Assembly: GCA_011376105.1 (NCBI GenBank)
Contig: DRPG01000452.1
Coordinates: 1 to 33,545 of the forward strand
DNA: 33,545 nt
Direction: 5' to 3'
DNA from: Deltaproteobacteria bacterium
GTDB lineage: Bacteria; Myxococcota_A; UBA796; GCA-2862545
In this document: in pieces, positions 1 to 7,437 of the stretch
Position numbering within the stretch: position 1 is the first letter of the stretch
How the letters are laid out: each line of letters opens with the position of its first letter
Translations under genes and position numbers: made by a program
Notes under the pieces: generated by a model
Database searches by the model: none
What the model was told of the DNA's origin: nothing
The model's input: only the letters and a program-made list of their open reading frames with translations

Positions 1-445
1 CCCTACGCGGTCTGCACGAGCGACTGGGGAGGGGCGGGGGTGGCCGGGCTCGCTCGACCGCTATCCCCGCGACAACCTCACGAAGCAGCACGTCTGACCG
101 AGGCGCTCGGGGAGGGCACGGCCCTGCTCGGGGCGACCGACGGGCTCGGCGGAGCGCTGGGGGAGAGGCGCAGCGCCGGCGGAGGGGCGGAGGCTGGGCT
201 CGGCGGGGCGCTCGGGGAGGGGCGAAGCGTCGGCGAGGCGCCGAGCGCTGGGCGTGGGCAGGCGGAAGCGGCTGGCGGAGGACCTCAGTGCAGAGGCGAG
301 GGCTGCAGACGCTGGGCGTACGGCGCTTTGTACCGCTTCCCAGCGCTTCGTCGTCAGCCCCGGGAGCCCCGCCCCGTCGTCGCGAGGCTCGACGACCCAA
401 GGGGCACGTCGTAGGGGCCCTCAACACGCCCGCCCCGACTCATAG

Positions 446-471
446 AGCCCCTACTTGAAGGGGTAGGGGCT
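446..471. terminator. 9-bp perfect hairpin (terminator-like)
   Basis: AGCCCCTAC (446-454) pairs perfectly with GTAGGGGCT (463-471) around an 8-nt loop. The right arm is followed by a second GAAGGGGTAGGGG copy, which could pair with the same left arm as an alternative. There is no T-run on either strand, so intrinsic termination is only a guess; it could equally be a regulatory fold or a relic of the repeats around it. Confidence 0.3.
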
Positions 472-676
472 GAAGGGGTAGGGGCCCGGGGCCTGAGCCG
501 AGCCAAGAGAGAGGGCTATGGGGGCTCGCCGTTCCCTGGGAGCCCCGCCCAGCCGTGTCCGCAGCGCCCAAACGCACGCTAATAGACAGCCCACATCACC
601 CCAAAGCTCCGGCCGAAGCACGCAAAAACAGCCGAGACCCAAGATCGTGCGGCGTCTCGCGGGGCGCTTGCGGGGG

Positions 677-802
677 GGCGGGAGGCGGACGTGGGCGGGA
701 GCGGCTGTGGAGGACCTCAGTGCAGGGGCGGGAGGTGGACGTGGGCGGCGGGAGTGGCTGTGGAGGGCCTCGGCGGGAGGTGGACGTGGGCGGGCGGGAG
801 TG
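677..802. repeat. Imperfect ~48-bp direct repeat, about 2.6 copies
   Basis: The segment beginning GGCGGGAGGCGGACGTGGGC at 677 recurs at about 726 and 772 with small substitutions and length changes (GGCGGGAGGTGGACGTGGGC). The first two copies continue through GGCTGTGGAGG and an ACCTC or GCCTC box. A diverged piece containing GGAGGACCTCAGTGCAG also occurs near 276-293, so the repeat family once reached further left. No coding role is evident. Confidence 0.55.
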
Positions 803-976
803 CCCGCTGAGCCCACCCCAAGCCACGCTCAAGCCTGCCCCACCGGATCCGAACAAAGGGGGCGAGGTCCCCATGTCGCCACCGCTGTCTCGCCCCATGG
901 ATCCGGGGAGCCAGCCGCTCCACCCCACGTCCCCACAGAGGGTCTGCCCCGATACCAGCGCTCTAGGAGGTCATCG

Positions 977-1126
977 ATGAGCCCAAAGCCAGGCTCACCG
1001 CCCCTCGCCCGGATCACGACCCTGCTGTTGCTGGTCGTGACCGGCGTGATCTGGGCGGGCTGGGGCATCACCACTCAGCAAGAGCCAGACCCGGGGGCCA
1101 GCCCAGAGGGCACCCTGGATCCTTGA
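977..1126 (+). CDS. Small single-pass membrane protein (49 aa), hypothetical
   Basis: This short frame is listed only as the tail of a longer spurious ORF. Its own ATG at 977 is preceded by TAGGAGG with 6-nt spacing, one of the best ribosome binding sites in the window, and that decides the start. The protein has a short basic N-terminus, one hydrophobic segment at about residues 13-31 (ITTLLLLVVTGVIWAGWGI) and an acidic, Pro-rich tail, so it should be an inner-membrane peptide with one helix. It lies about 240 bp upstream of the ABC operon on the same strand and could be a leader gene of that locus or independent. I recognise no family. Expression is inferred only from the binding site and the clear membrane segment. 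Confidence 0.5.
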   Translation: MSPKPGSPPLARITTLLLLVVTGVIWAGWGITTQQEPDPGASPEGTLDP

Positions 1127-1365
1127 CGTTCACTTGGCCTGTTGTGCGAGGGGCTCATCGTGCGCCCCCGCTCCCCCCTCCCCTGCTCCTGTGGAGGCTG
1201 TTGTGACCGGCCTCGGCCTCCTGGAGCAGGCTACAGCACCTCGTCCAGCCCAGCAAGGACCCCAGCGAGGCTCCATCGCCACCCCCCCCTCAGCCGAAGA
1301 GCGGGGGTTGACGGGGGCTGGCTGCGTGCATAGCCAGCGAGGCGCTCTGGAGGAGGGCCCTCCCT

Positions 1366-2295
1366 ATGATCCAAGTTCGAGACCTGACGCGGTACTACGG
1401 AGAGTTTGCTGCCCTGCAGGATGTGTCGTTCGAGCTCAAGGAAGGCGAGATCATCGGCCTGCTCGGCCTCAACGGGGCCGGGAAGTCCACTACCCTGATG
1501 ATCCTCGCTGGCCTGCTGGCTCCGTCGTCCGGATCCGTGCAGATCGATGGCACCGATCTCGCCAACCACCCTGAGCTGCGTGCGCGCATCGGCTTCCTGA
1601 CCGAGAGCCCGCCGCTGTACACGGAGATGACCGTCACGAGCTTCCTCCGCCACATCGGGCGGATGAAGGGCATGTCCAACGACAAGATCAACGCTCGCCT
1701 GCCCGAGGTGATCCGGCTGGCCGATCTGGCCGGGCGCGAGCACCAGGTCATCGGCACCCTGTCCCATGGCTACAAGAAGCGTGTGGGCATCGCCCAGGCC
1801 ATCATCCACGATCCCAAGCTGGTGATCCTGGACGAGCCGATCAGCGGCCTGGATCCTGCGCAGATCGTCGAGATGCGCAAGGTCGTCAAGGGCCTTGGCG
1901 AGAAGCACGCGGTGATCATCAGCAGCCACATCTTGTCGGAGGTCAGCCAGACCTGCGATCGGATCCTGGTGATCGGCAACGGCCGCCTGGTCGCCCAGGG
2001 CACCGAGGCCGAGCTGATGGCCCGCAGCGGCGAGAACGCTCGGCTGGTGATCACGGTCCGGGGCGATCAAGCTGCCTTCACCGAGTGGCTCGACAAGAGC
2101 GAGCGCATCGTCAGCGTGGTCTCGAAGGACGTGGCGGACGGCCTCGCCAGGGCGCTGGTCGAGATGGAGGGGGATCAGAGAGAGGATCTCCTGCTGGAGA
2201 TCGCCAAGGCGGGCTTTGGGCTCCGCCTCGTCGAAGATCCCCAGGACGAGCTCGAGGAGATCTTCCTCGGGCTGACCCACCAGGAGGCGGCATGA
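1366..2295 (+). CDS. ABC transporter ATP-binding protein, GldA/NosF-like
   Basis: 309-aa cytoplasmic ATPase that would power the permease encoded next to it. It has Walker A (GLNGAGKST, residues 34-42), the signature LSHGYKKRVGIAQA, Walker B LVILDEP and the switch histidine in IISSHIL. The Q-loop region reads FLTESPPLY, which resembles the GldA subgroup (normally LPE-PLY). After the nucleotide-binding domain there is a C-terminal extension of about 90 residues, as in ABC-2 type ATPases. The ATG at 1366 follows GGAGGAGGG with about 8-nt spacing. The stop overlaps the permease start by 4 bp (ATGA). Together with the following permease, GldG-like and DUF4340 genes it forms the gliding-type/ABC-2 auxiliary cassette found in many Bacteroidota and Myxococcota. 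The exported substrate is unknown. Confidence 0.93.
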   Translation: MIQVRDLTRYYGEFAALQDVSFELKEGEIIGLLGLNGAGKSTTLMILAGLLAPSSGSVQIDGTDLANHPELRARIGFLTESPPLYTEMTVTSFLRHIGRMKGMSNDKINARLPEVIRLADLAGREHQVIGTLSHGYKKRVGIAQAIIHDPKLVILDEPISGLDPAQIVEMRKVVKGLGEKHAVIISSHILSEVSQTCDRILVIGNGRLVAQGTEAELMARSGENARLVITVRGDQAAFTEWLDKSERIVSVVSKDVADGLARALVEMEGDQREDLLLEIAKAGFGLRLVEDPQDELEEIFLGLTHQEAA

Positions 2296-3020
2296 ATGCC
2301 CTGATCATCGCCAAGCGCGACCTGGCGTCGTACCTGCAGGGGTACTCCGCCTACATCATCATCGCTGCGCTGCTCCTCGGCAACGGCGTGTTCTTCCACG
2401 CCTTCGCCCTAGGGGCTGAGTCAGCGAGGTACTCCCACGAGGTCCTCGAGAACTTCTTCTACCTGTGCTGGGGCTTCTCGGTGGCGACCGCGGTGCTGCT
2501 CACCATGCGGTCCCTGGCCGACGAGCACGCGCTGGGCACTGAGGTGCTGCTCAGGACCTCGATCGTGAGCGATGGAGAGATCGTCGTGGGCAAGTGGCTC
2601 GCGGCCATGGGCATGGTCACCCTGTACGCGGTGCTGACCCTGCACATGCCCTTGCTCATCTTCGTCAACGGCAAGGTGAGCCTCGCTCACCTGATGGTCG
2701 GCTACCTCGGGGTGATCCTCGGAGGGGGGACCGCCAGCGCGCTGGGCGTGTTCTGCTCCGCTCTGTTCCGCAACCAGCTCGCGGCCGGCATCATCGGCGG
2801 CCTGCTGGCCATCTACATGTCGGTGATCGCCTGGATGCTCGCCGACACCACCAACCCTCCGTTCAACGACGTCATCGCGTACACCGCGATCTTCAACCAG
2901 CACTTCGTGCCGTTCATGGAGGGCCGGATCGCGATGTCTAGCATCGTCTATCAGGGTAGCCTCACGGCCCTGTTCCTGTTGCTCGCGAGCTACATCCTCC
3001 ACACCCGCCGGTGGGAGTGA
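2292..3020 (+). CDS. ABC-2 type permease subunit (GldF-like)
   Basis: 242-aa integral membrane protein. The ORF track begins it at 2085, but the real start is the ATG at 2292, which overlaps the ATPase stop as ATGA and follows CAGGAGGCGG; the longer frame is Arg-rich shadow translation of the ATPase gene. It begins with MNALIIAKRDLASYLQGYSA, the usual cytoplasmic lead-in of ABC-2 permeases, and has about six hydrophobic segments (roughly residues 19-38, 52-68, 95-117, 123-147, 152-172 and 215-235). It presumably pairs with the ATPase at 1366-2295. Three bases separate it from the GldG-like gene, so the two are co-translated. The substrate cannot be read from the sequence. Confidence 0.9.
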   Translation: MNALIIAKRDLASYLQGYSAYIIIAALLLGNGVFFHAFALGAESARYSHEVLENFFYLCWGFSVATAVLLTMRSLADEHALGTEVLLRTSIVSDGEIVVGKWLAAMGMVTLYAVLTLHMPLLIFVNGKVSLAHLMVGYLGVILGGGTASALGVFCSALFRNQLAAGIIGGLLAIYMSVIAWMLADTTNPPFNDVIAYTAIFNQHFVPFMEGRIAMSSIVYQGSLTALFLLLASYILHTRRWE

Positions 3021-3023
3021 GCC

Positions 3024-4925
3024 ATGTCGAACCTCGCTACCGTCCTCGCCCTGTTCTTCTCCATCGGCACCGTCGTCGCGCTCCTGGTGCTGGTCCGAGA
3101 CGTGGTCACCCGCCGCGCGGGCTCGTCCCCGGTGCTGTTGATCGGCCTGGGCACCCTGTTCATCGGAGAGCGGGTCCTCGGAGAGGGGGATCTCCGGCTG
3201 CCGATCAGCGGTGCCGGCTTGTTGCTGGTGCTGGGCGCCGTGGGGCTGCGTGCCTACGCGATGTCCAACTCTGACGGGGCCCGAAGGGAGGGCCATCGGC
3301 TGGGCCTGATCTGGACCAGCATCTCAGTGGCGTCGCTGCTGCTGTACGCCATGTCCCTCGATCCCGTCGTCGGGGCCCTGGGCTTCGAGGAAGCCGGCAG
3401 AGATCGCTGGGTCGGCGTGTTCCAGAGCCTGTTCCCGATCGTCGCCTTGATCGGCCTGATCCCGTCCTTCCTGATCGATCGCCTGTTGGCGCTGCACCCG
3501 ATCGTCATGCCAGCGGGCGCGAGCAGGAGCGCACAGCTGTCGGGGCTCGGGGCCGCGCTGGCCATCAGCCTGATGTTCCCGGTCAACTACCTGGCCAACC
3601 AGCACGACCTCGACTGGGATGTGGCCTACTTCCGCACCACCCGCGCCGGGGACTCCACCCGGGCGCTGGTCTCCACCCTGACCGATCCCGTCGAGGTCCT
3701 GCTGTTCTTCCCGTCGGGCAACGACGTGGGGCGGGAGGTCCTGCCCTACTTCGAGGAGCTGGTCGCGAGCTCCGACGATCGGATGAGCGTCCGGATGGTG
3801 GATCAAGCCCTCGAGCCTCAGCTCGCCGAGGAGCTCAAGATCCGGGAGAACGGCCACGTCGTGCTCCGTCAGGGCGAGTCCCAGCAGAAGTTCAAGCTGA
3901 ACACCGATCTGGATCGGGCCAAGCGAGAGCTGCGCAAGCTCGATGGCACCGTGCAGAAGAACTTGCTGAAGCTCACCCGGGGCCAGCGCACGGTCTACTT
4001 CCTCGCCGGCCACGGGGAGGCCAACTGGCGCGAGACCGAGAACACCTTCCGCAAGATCAACATCTACAAGCGCGATCTGCTCGAGGGCACCCTGAGCGTC
4101 AAGGTCAAGACCTTCGGCGTCGCCGACGGCTCGACCAACGCCGTGCCTGACGATGCGTCCGTCGTGGTGGTGGCCGGCCCCACCGAGCCGCTGCTCGCCG
4201 AGGAGATCACCGCGCTACAGCGCTACTTCGACGGAGGTGGCTCGCTGCTGGTGATGATCGATCCCGAGGGGGATCCCCTGACCGAGCTGCTCTCCCACCT
4301 CGGGGTGAAGCCCGGCGCCGCCGTGCTCGCCAACGCTGAGGCCCACGCCCAGATCCAAGGGGGCCCCGCCGATCGGGTGTTCATCGCGACCAACAAGTAC
4401 GGGAGCCACGCCTCGGTCAAGGAGCTGTCCCGCAACAGCTCCGTGGCCCACATGGTGTTCTCCACCGCGATGTCGGTGCAAAAGCAGGAGGGCACCGCCA
4501 ACAAGATCACCACCCTGATCCGCTCGCGTCCCAACACCTGGGAGGATCTCAACGGCAACTTCCAGGCGGATCCGGGTGAGCCCAAGAAGACCTTCGAGCT
4601 CGCCGCGGCGATCACCAAGCCGATGGACGACGCCGCGGAGGGAGCACCCGAGGAGGCGAGGGCCATCGTCGTCGGCGACGTGGGCTACCTCTCCGACGTC
4701 TTGATCAGCAGGCTCAAGGCCAACGCCGTCTTCAGCCTCGATGGCTTCAAGTGGCTCACCCACGACGAGGAGATCGTCGGAGCGATCGAGACCGAGGAGG
4801 ACGTGAAGGTCCAGCACACCCGGGAAGAAGACTGGATCTGGTTCCTCGCGGCCGTGGTCGCGGTGCCGAGCATGGTGCTGCTCGTCGGCTTCCTGTTCAT
4901 CCGTATGCGTCAGAGGAGGAACTGA
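3024..4925 (+). CDS. GldG-like ABC auxiliary protein
   Basis: 633-aa membrane-anchored protein. The first ~190 residues hold about six hydrophobic segments (for example 5-24, 62-79, 93-111, 132-151 and 171-190). A large soluble domain follows, with features of the Gldg / ABC_transp_aux family: DPVEVLLFFPSG near 221, YFLAGHGE at 325-332 and LLVMIDPEGDP at 408-418. One C-terminal helix (WIWFLAAVVAVPSMVLLVG) ends in a basic tail. The soluble domain is expected on the outer face of the membrane, where GldG-type proteins act with the permease. ATG at 3024 lies 3 bp after the permease stop behind GGGAG. Its TGA shares one base with the next ATG (TGATG), so translation is coupled to the DUF4340 gene. 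The multi-helix N-terminus is longer than in single-helix GldG proteins; it could be a permease-like half fused to GldG. Confidence 0.85.
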   Translation: MSNLATVLALFFSIGTVVALLVLVRDVVTRRAGSSPVLLIGLGTLFIGERVLGEGDLRLPISGAGLLLVLGAVGLRAYAMSNSDGARREGHRLGLIWTSISVASLLLYAMSLDPVVGALGFEEAGRDRWVGVFQSLFPIVALIGLIPSFLIDRLLALHPIVMPAGASRSAQLSGLGAALAISLMFPVNYLANQHDLDWDVAYFRTTRAGDSTRALVSTLTDPVEVLLFFPSGNDVGREVLPYFEELVASSDDRMSVRMVDQALEPQLAEELKIRENGHVVLRQGESQQKFKLNTDLDRAKRELRKLDGTVQKNLLKLTRGQRTVYFLAGHGEANWRETENTFRKINIYKRDLLEGTLSVKVKTFGVADGSTNAVPDDASVVVVAGPTEPLLAEEITALQRYFDGGGSLLVMIDPEGDPLTELLSHLGVKPGAAVLANAEAHAQIQGGPADRVFIATNKYGSHASVKELSRNSSVAHMVFSTAMSVQKQEGTANKITTLIRSRPNTWEDLNGNFQADPGEPKKTFELAAAITKPMDDAAEGAPEEARAIVVGDVGYLSDVLISRLKANAVFSLDGFKWLTHDEEIVGAIETEEDVKVQHTREEDWIWFLAAVVAVPSMVLLVGFLFIRMRQRRN

Positions 4926-6076
4926 TGCGACAGGTCATCGGGCTGTCCGCGGCCCTCGGGCTGTCCCTGATCGGCAGCTACATCACCTGGATCGACGACG
5001 GCGATGTGATCGACGACGATGCCGTCGTCGTCTACACGATCGCCCCCGAGGAGCTCGCGTCGATCACCTGGGACGGTGAGGACGCAACCGTCCAGATCAC
5101 CCAGAGGTCCGACGCACAGGGTGAGTATCTGTGGATCGACTCCACCATCCGCAAGAAGAAGCCCAAGCCCAGACCCACGCCCGAGGACACCGAGGACACC
5201 TCGGACGCCGACAAGCCCCCCGGCGCCGAGGACACCGAGGACGCCGACAAGCCCCCCGGCGCCGAGGACGCCGAGGACGCCGATAAGCCCCCCGGCGCCG
5301 AGGGCGAGGAGGGCGAAGAGGAGGAGGAGGGTGAAGAGGAGGAGGAGGCCTTCGAGATCGAGACCACCACCACCGCGTTCATGGGCAACAGCCAGGCCCA
5401 GGAGCTGTGGGAGAGCTTTGCGCCCCTAGAGGCCCTGCGGGAGCTGGAGATCGCCACAGACGCGGATCCCTCGAAGTTCGGCCTCGACGAGCCCACCGCC
5501 ACGATCACCGTCGCCCGGAAGGCTGGGGAGATCGAGCTGGTGGTCGGAGGCGAGACCTACGGGAGCAAGGATCGCTACGTCAAGATGGGCCAGCACCTGT
5601 TCCTGCTCGATGACACCACCCTGCGTCCCCTGCAGTTCGCCTCGAGCCGGCTGGTGGAGCGCTCCCTGTTCCCGACCTCGACCAAGGACACCTCGAAGAT
5701 CGAGATCACCTTCAGCGATGGGATCACCCGGACCCTCGAGCAGCACAACGCCGACGATCCGGCCAAGGCATTCTGGGCCGATGTCGCGACCCCCGACACC
5801 CCCGACGAGACCGCGGGCACCTGGATCGATAAGCTGTTCCGGCTCCGGCTCCGGAGCTATGTGGGCGAGGGCGAGATCGAGGGTGAGCTGATCCCCGTCT
5901 TCAGCTACGTCACCCACGAGGGCAAGACCTCCTGGAGCGTCGAGGTGCTGAAGGTCGAGTCGGGGGAGGACACGTCGTGGTACGCCAAGAGCAGCTACAA
6001 CCGCTCCCTGGTCACCCTGACGGACTCCCTGGCGAACAACGTGGTGGCTGATCTCGACTCGCTGCGGCCCGAGTAG
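4925..6076 (+). CDS. DUF4340-like membrane-anchored protein with acidic repeat linker
   Basis: 383 aa. The frame is open from 4751, but the coupled ATG at 4925 (TGATG with the GldG stop, after AGAGGAGGAAC) is the start. An N-terminal hydrophobic segment (residues ~3-21) is followed by an extracytoplasmic part. DUF4340 proteins commonly follow GldG-like genes. DUF4340-like stretches are FGLDEPTATITV, VGGETYGSKDRYVKM and LFLLDDTTLRPL, followed by SSRLVERSLFP. Between about residues 80 and 140 the domain is interrupted by a low-complexity acidic linker: a lysine/proline-rich KKKPKPRPTPED, three copies of EDTEDADKPPGA, then a Glu-rich run. The insertion is in frame and probably a flexible tether. 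Function is unknown beyond association with the ABC complex. This is the last gene of the operon; a terminator-like hairpin follows 41 bp later. Confidence 0.82.
   Translation: MRQVIGLSAALGLSLIGSYITWIDDGDVIDDDAVVVYTIAPEELASITWDGEDATVQITQRSDAQGEYLWIDSTIRKKKPKPRPTPEDTEDTSDADKPPGAEDTEDADKPPGAEDAEDADKPPGAEGEEGEEEEEGEEEEEAFEIETTTTAFMGNSQAQELWESFAPLEALRELEIATDADPSKFGLDEPTATITVARKAGEIELVVGGETYGSKDRYVKMGQHLFLLDDTTLRPLQFASSRLVERSLFPTSTKDTSKIEITFSDGITRTLEQHNADDPAKAFWADVATPDTPDETAGTWIDKLFRLRLRSYVGEGEIEGELIPVFSYVTHEGKTSWSVEVLKVESGEDTSWYAKSSYNRSLVTLTDSLANNVVADLDSLRPE
5183..5299 (+). repeat. In-frame 36-bp tandem repeat inside the DUF4340-like gene
   Basis: Two copies of GAGGACACCGAGGACGCCGA plus AAGCCCCCCGGCGCC (5228-5263 and 5264-5299, differing at two bases) follow a first copy at 5183-5227 that carries a 9-bp in-frame insertion. 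Each codes for EDTEDADKPPGA or a close variant. The near identity at DNA level implies recent slippage or recombination. Confidence 0.9.
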
Positions 6077-6116
6077 GGCCCGGGCTCGGGGATCCAGGGC
6101 CCTCCCCTGTGGGGAT

Positions 6117-6137
6117 CCAGGCGCAGCGATCGCCTGG
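6117..6137 (+). terminator. Hairpin after the ABC operon
   Basis: CCAGGCG pairs perfectly with CGCCTGG around the loop CAGCGAT, 41 bp after the DUF4340 stop, and is followed by TTCTC. The stem is GC-rich but the T-run is poor, so this is a candidate intrinsic terminator only. Confidence 0.4.
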
Positions 6138-6407
6138 TTCTCGCAGGGGGGGTCTCGGTGTCTGTGGAGCAGCTACGGGAGGATCCATGTGGACGTGGGT
6201 GTGGGCAGCGATGGCTGCTGAGGGTCATGTGTGGGCGGGATCGTTTTAGCTCCGGTCAGCTCAGGCGATGCCACCTCCTGTGCCGGCGCTGCGGTCGGTG
6301 CGGGAGCTCCGGCGCCGCTGAGCACTGCGACACCGCCGCCCAGGGCCTCGAGGTGCTCCGGGCCCTGTGAGCCTCAGGCCTCCAGGAGCCCGTCGCGCGC
6401 CTCAGAC

Positions 6408-6428
6408 CCCGACGAGCGATCCGTCGGG
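6408..6428 (-). terminator. Hairpin after the 6460-7137 gene
   Basis: CCCGACG and CGTCGGG form a 7-bp stem with a 7-nt loop, about 32 bp beyond the minus-strand stop codon at 6460. No T-run follows on the minus strand, so the call is weak. Confidence 0.3.
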
Positions 6429-6459
6429 ACGAGGTGACGGCAGCATGCGCTGCAGGCTC

Positions 6460-7137
6460 CTAGCCGCGCAGCCAGCCCATGAACCGCCCCAGGGAGTCGA
6501 GCATGCCCCCCGCTCGCTGCTCCTCGTCGTCGTCCTCGAAGTGTAGCGCCCGCAGGTTGCGGGTGATGTCGTGGGCGGTGTGGCGCGGTGGCGCAGAGAT
6601 CGCGGTGTGGTTCGCCACATCAGGGGACCCGGACATCAGGCCAGGGATCACCTCGTCCTCAGCCCGGGTAGCGACCTCCAGCGAGGCAAACAAGGCCATC
6701 AGGGACGGACGAAGCTCCGGGATGAAGTTTGACTCGATCCGGACCTTCCGCAACAGCTCCTGGGTGTGCTCCCGACGCGCCTGCATCCGGCTCGTGGCGT
6801 CGATCACCCGCGCGCTCGCGGCGGCCCCGCCGGGTCCGACCCAGACCTTGACCAGAGGCCACAGCTCCATCTCCCAGTGATCGACACAGTCGAGCACCGA
6901 GCGCTCGAACGGCTCCCACACATCGAATAAAGGGCGGAGGTTGACCCGCTGGCGCTTGGGTGCGACCTGCTCCTTCTTGATGGGATCGCCCCACATGTCG
7001 ACCGCGCCGTCCTCGGAGACCTCCTCGATCAAGGCGCGCTCGACCTCCCGGAGGGCCCTGTCTGCCCTCGCGAGGGCTCGACGGAGCTTCATGTGTTCTT
7101 CCGCCCGGATCTCTTCGACTCGTCTCAGGATGCCCAT
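6460..7137 (-). CDS. Hypothetical coiled-coil protein (225 aa)
   Basis: The track opens this frame at 7308, but the first ~57 codons read as Cys/Arg-rich intergenic sequence. The ATG at 7137 starts a well-behaved protein (MGILRRVEEIRAEEHMKLRR) and I prefer it, although the upstream GGTTTGGGT is a poor binding site. Residues 1-40 are strongly charged and heptad-like (ALARADRALREVERALIEEV), predicting a coiled coil. The middle is rich in Trp and aromatic residues (FDVWEPFERSVLDCVDHWEMELWPLVKVWVG). There is a conserved-looking helical C-terminus. No signal peptide or membrane segment is visible, so it is probably cytoplasmic. The arrangement vaguely recalls nucleotide-exchange-type helical proteins such as GrpE, but I see no diagnostic motif and make no functional claim. 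It is transcribed alone, divergent from the exported protein at 7438. Confidence 0.72.
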   Translation of the reverse strand: MGILRRVEEIRAEEHMKLRRALARADRALREVERALIEEVSEDGAVDMWGDPIKKEQVAPKRQRVNLRPLFDVWEPFERSVLDCVDHWEMELWPLVKVWVGPGGAAASARVIDATSRMQARREHTQELLRKVRIESNFIPELRPSLMALFASLEVATRAEDEVIPGLMSGSPDVANHTAISAPPRHTAHDITRNLRALHFEDDDEEQRAGGMLDSLGRFMGWLRG

Positions 7138-7329
7138 ACCCAAACCAACCCCGCGCGCACGACACGTCCGCGCTCTCGGCACACGCCAACAAAGATTTTG
7201 GTCACAGCGTGGTTGTTGAGGTCCTTGTTGGGTGCTCGCCCCTCCTATCCTCATCTGTGGAGGGAAGGTACACCGCCGGTCTGACACGGCCCCCCACCAC
7301 GCCCCCACGGGCCACGTGATACCACAGCT

Positions 7330-7357
7330 TTGGGGCAGATAACGTCAAAAGTATAAC
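7330..7357 (+). promoter_or_regulatory. Candidate promoter for the 7438 gene
   Basis: TTGGGG (7330-7335), 16 bp, then TATAAC (7352-7357), about 80 bp upstream of the ATG at 7438. It lies in a locally AT-richer patch (AGATAACGTCAAAAGTATAAC) that stands out in this GC-rich DNA. The -10 fits a housekeeping sigma factor well; the -35 matches only 3 of 6. The rest of 7138-7437 holds nothing else I can name. Confidence 0.4.
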
Positions 7358-7437
7358 CATGGCCTCGCCCCTAGGCCCAGAGGTCGGGCGCCCCAGAGCG
7401 GGGTACCATGCCCCCCCCCAGACCCGGAGCGATCCAC

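Larger units (their letters stand above)
1..976. other. GC-rich stretch with no supportable gene
   Basis: I see no gene here that I would defend. The listed ORFs (for example 40-414 and the overlapping frames around 451-1126) are composed of Gly, Arg, Pro and Ala runs, overlap each other on both strands, lack ribosome binding sites and show no domain. They look like random open frames in very GC-rich DNA. What the stretch does hold is a set of imperfect GGCGGGAGG-type repeats around 677-802 and a strong hairpin at 446-471, both listed separately. It may be an eroded intergenic region upstream of the ABC operon. The left end could hide the tail of a gene outside the window, but nothing recognisable reads into it. 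Confidence 0.6.
6077..6459. other. Convergent intergenic region, no gene seen
   Basis: 383 bp between the DUF4340-like gene and the minus-strand gene at 6460-7137. The small ORFs listed here (6158-6370, 6231-6437) have no plausible binding site or domain and overlap in different frames, so I leave them out. The stretch carries two copies of GGGGATCCAGG (about 6088 and 6111) and two 7-bp hairpins, one near each flanking stop codon, as expected for a convergent boundary. Confidence 0.6.

Noticed and set aside
40-414. 124-aa ORF near the left edge
   Set aside because: Gly/Ala/Arg low-complexity translation, no binding site, no domain, overlapped by other open frames; typical of GC-rich noncoding DNA.
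1308-1335. TTGACG followed by CATAGC as a promoter for the ABC operon
   Set aside because: The -10 matches only 3 of 6 and the spacing (15 bp) is short; not strong enough to list.
1231-2280. 349-aa minus-strand ORF opposite the ABC ATPase, and similar long antisense ORFs (14773-17637, 26654-28159, 28177-29307)
   Set aside because: These mirror strong coding genes in GC-rich DNA; their translations are Gly/Asp/Gln/His/Leu-biased without domains.
6124-6133. GCGATCGC octamer considered as a HIP1-like element
   Set aside because: It is expected by chance given the GATC enrichment of the window and is not iterated.
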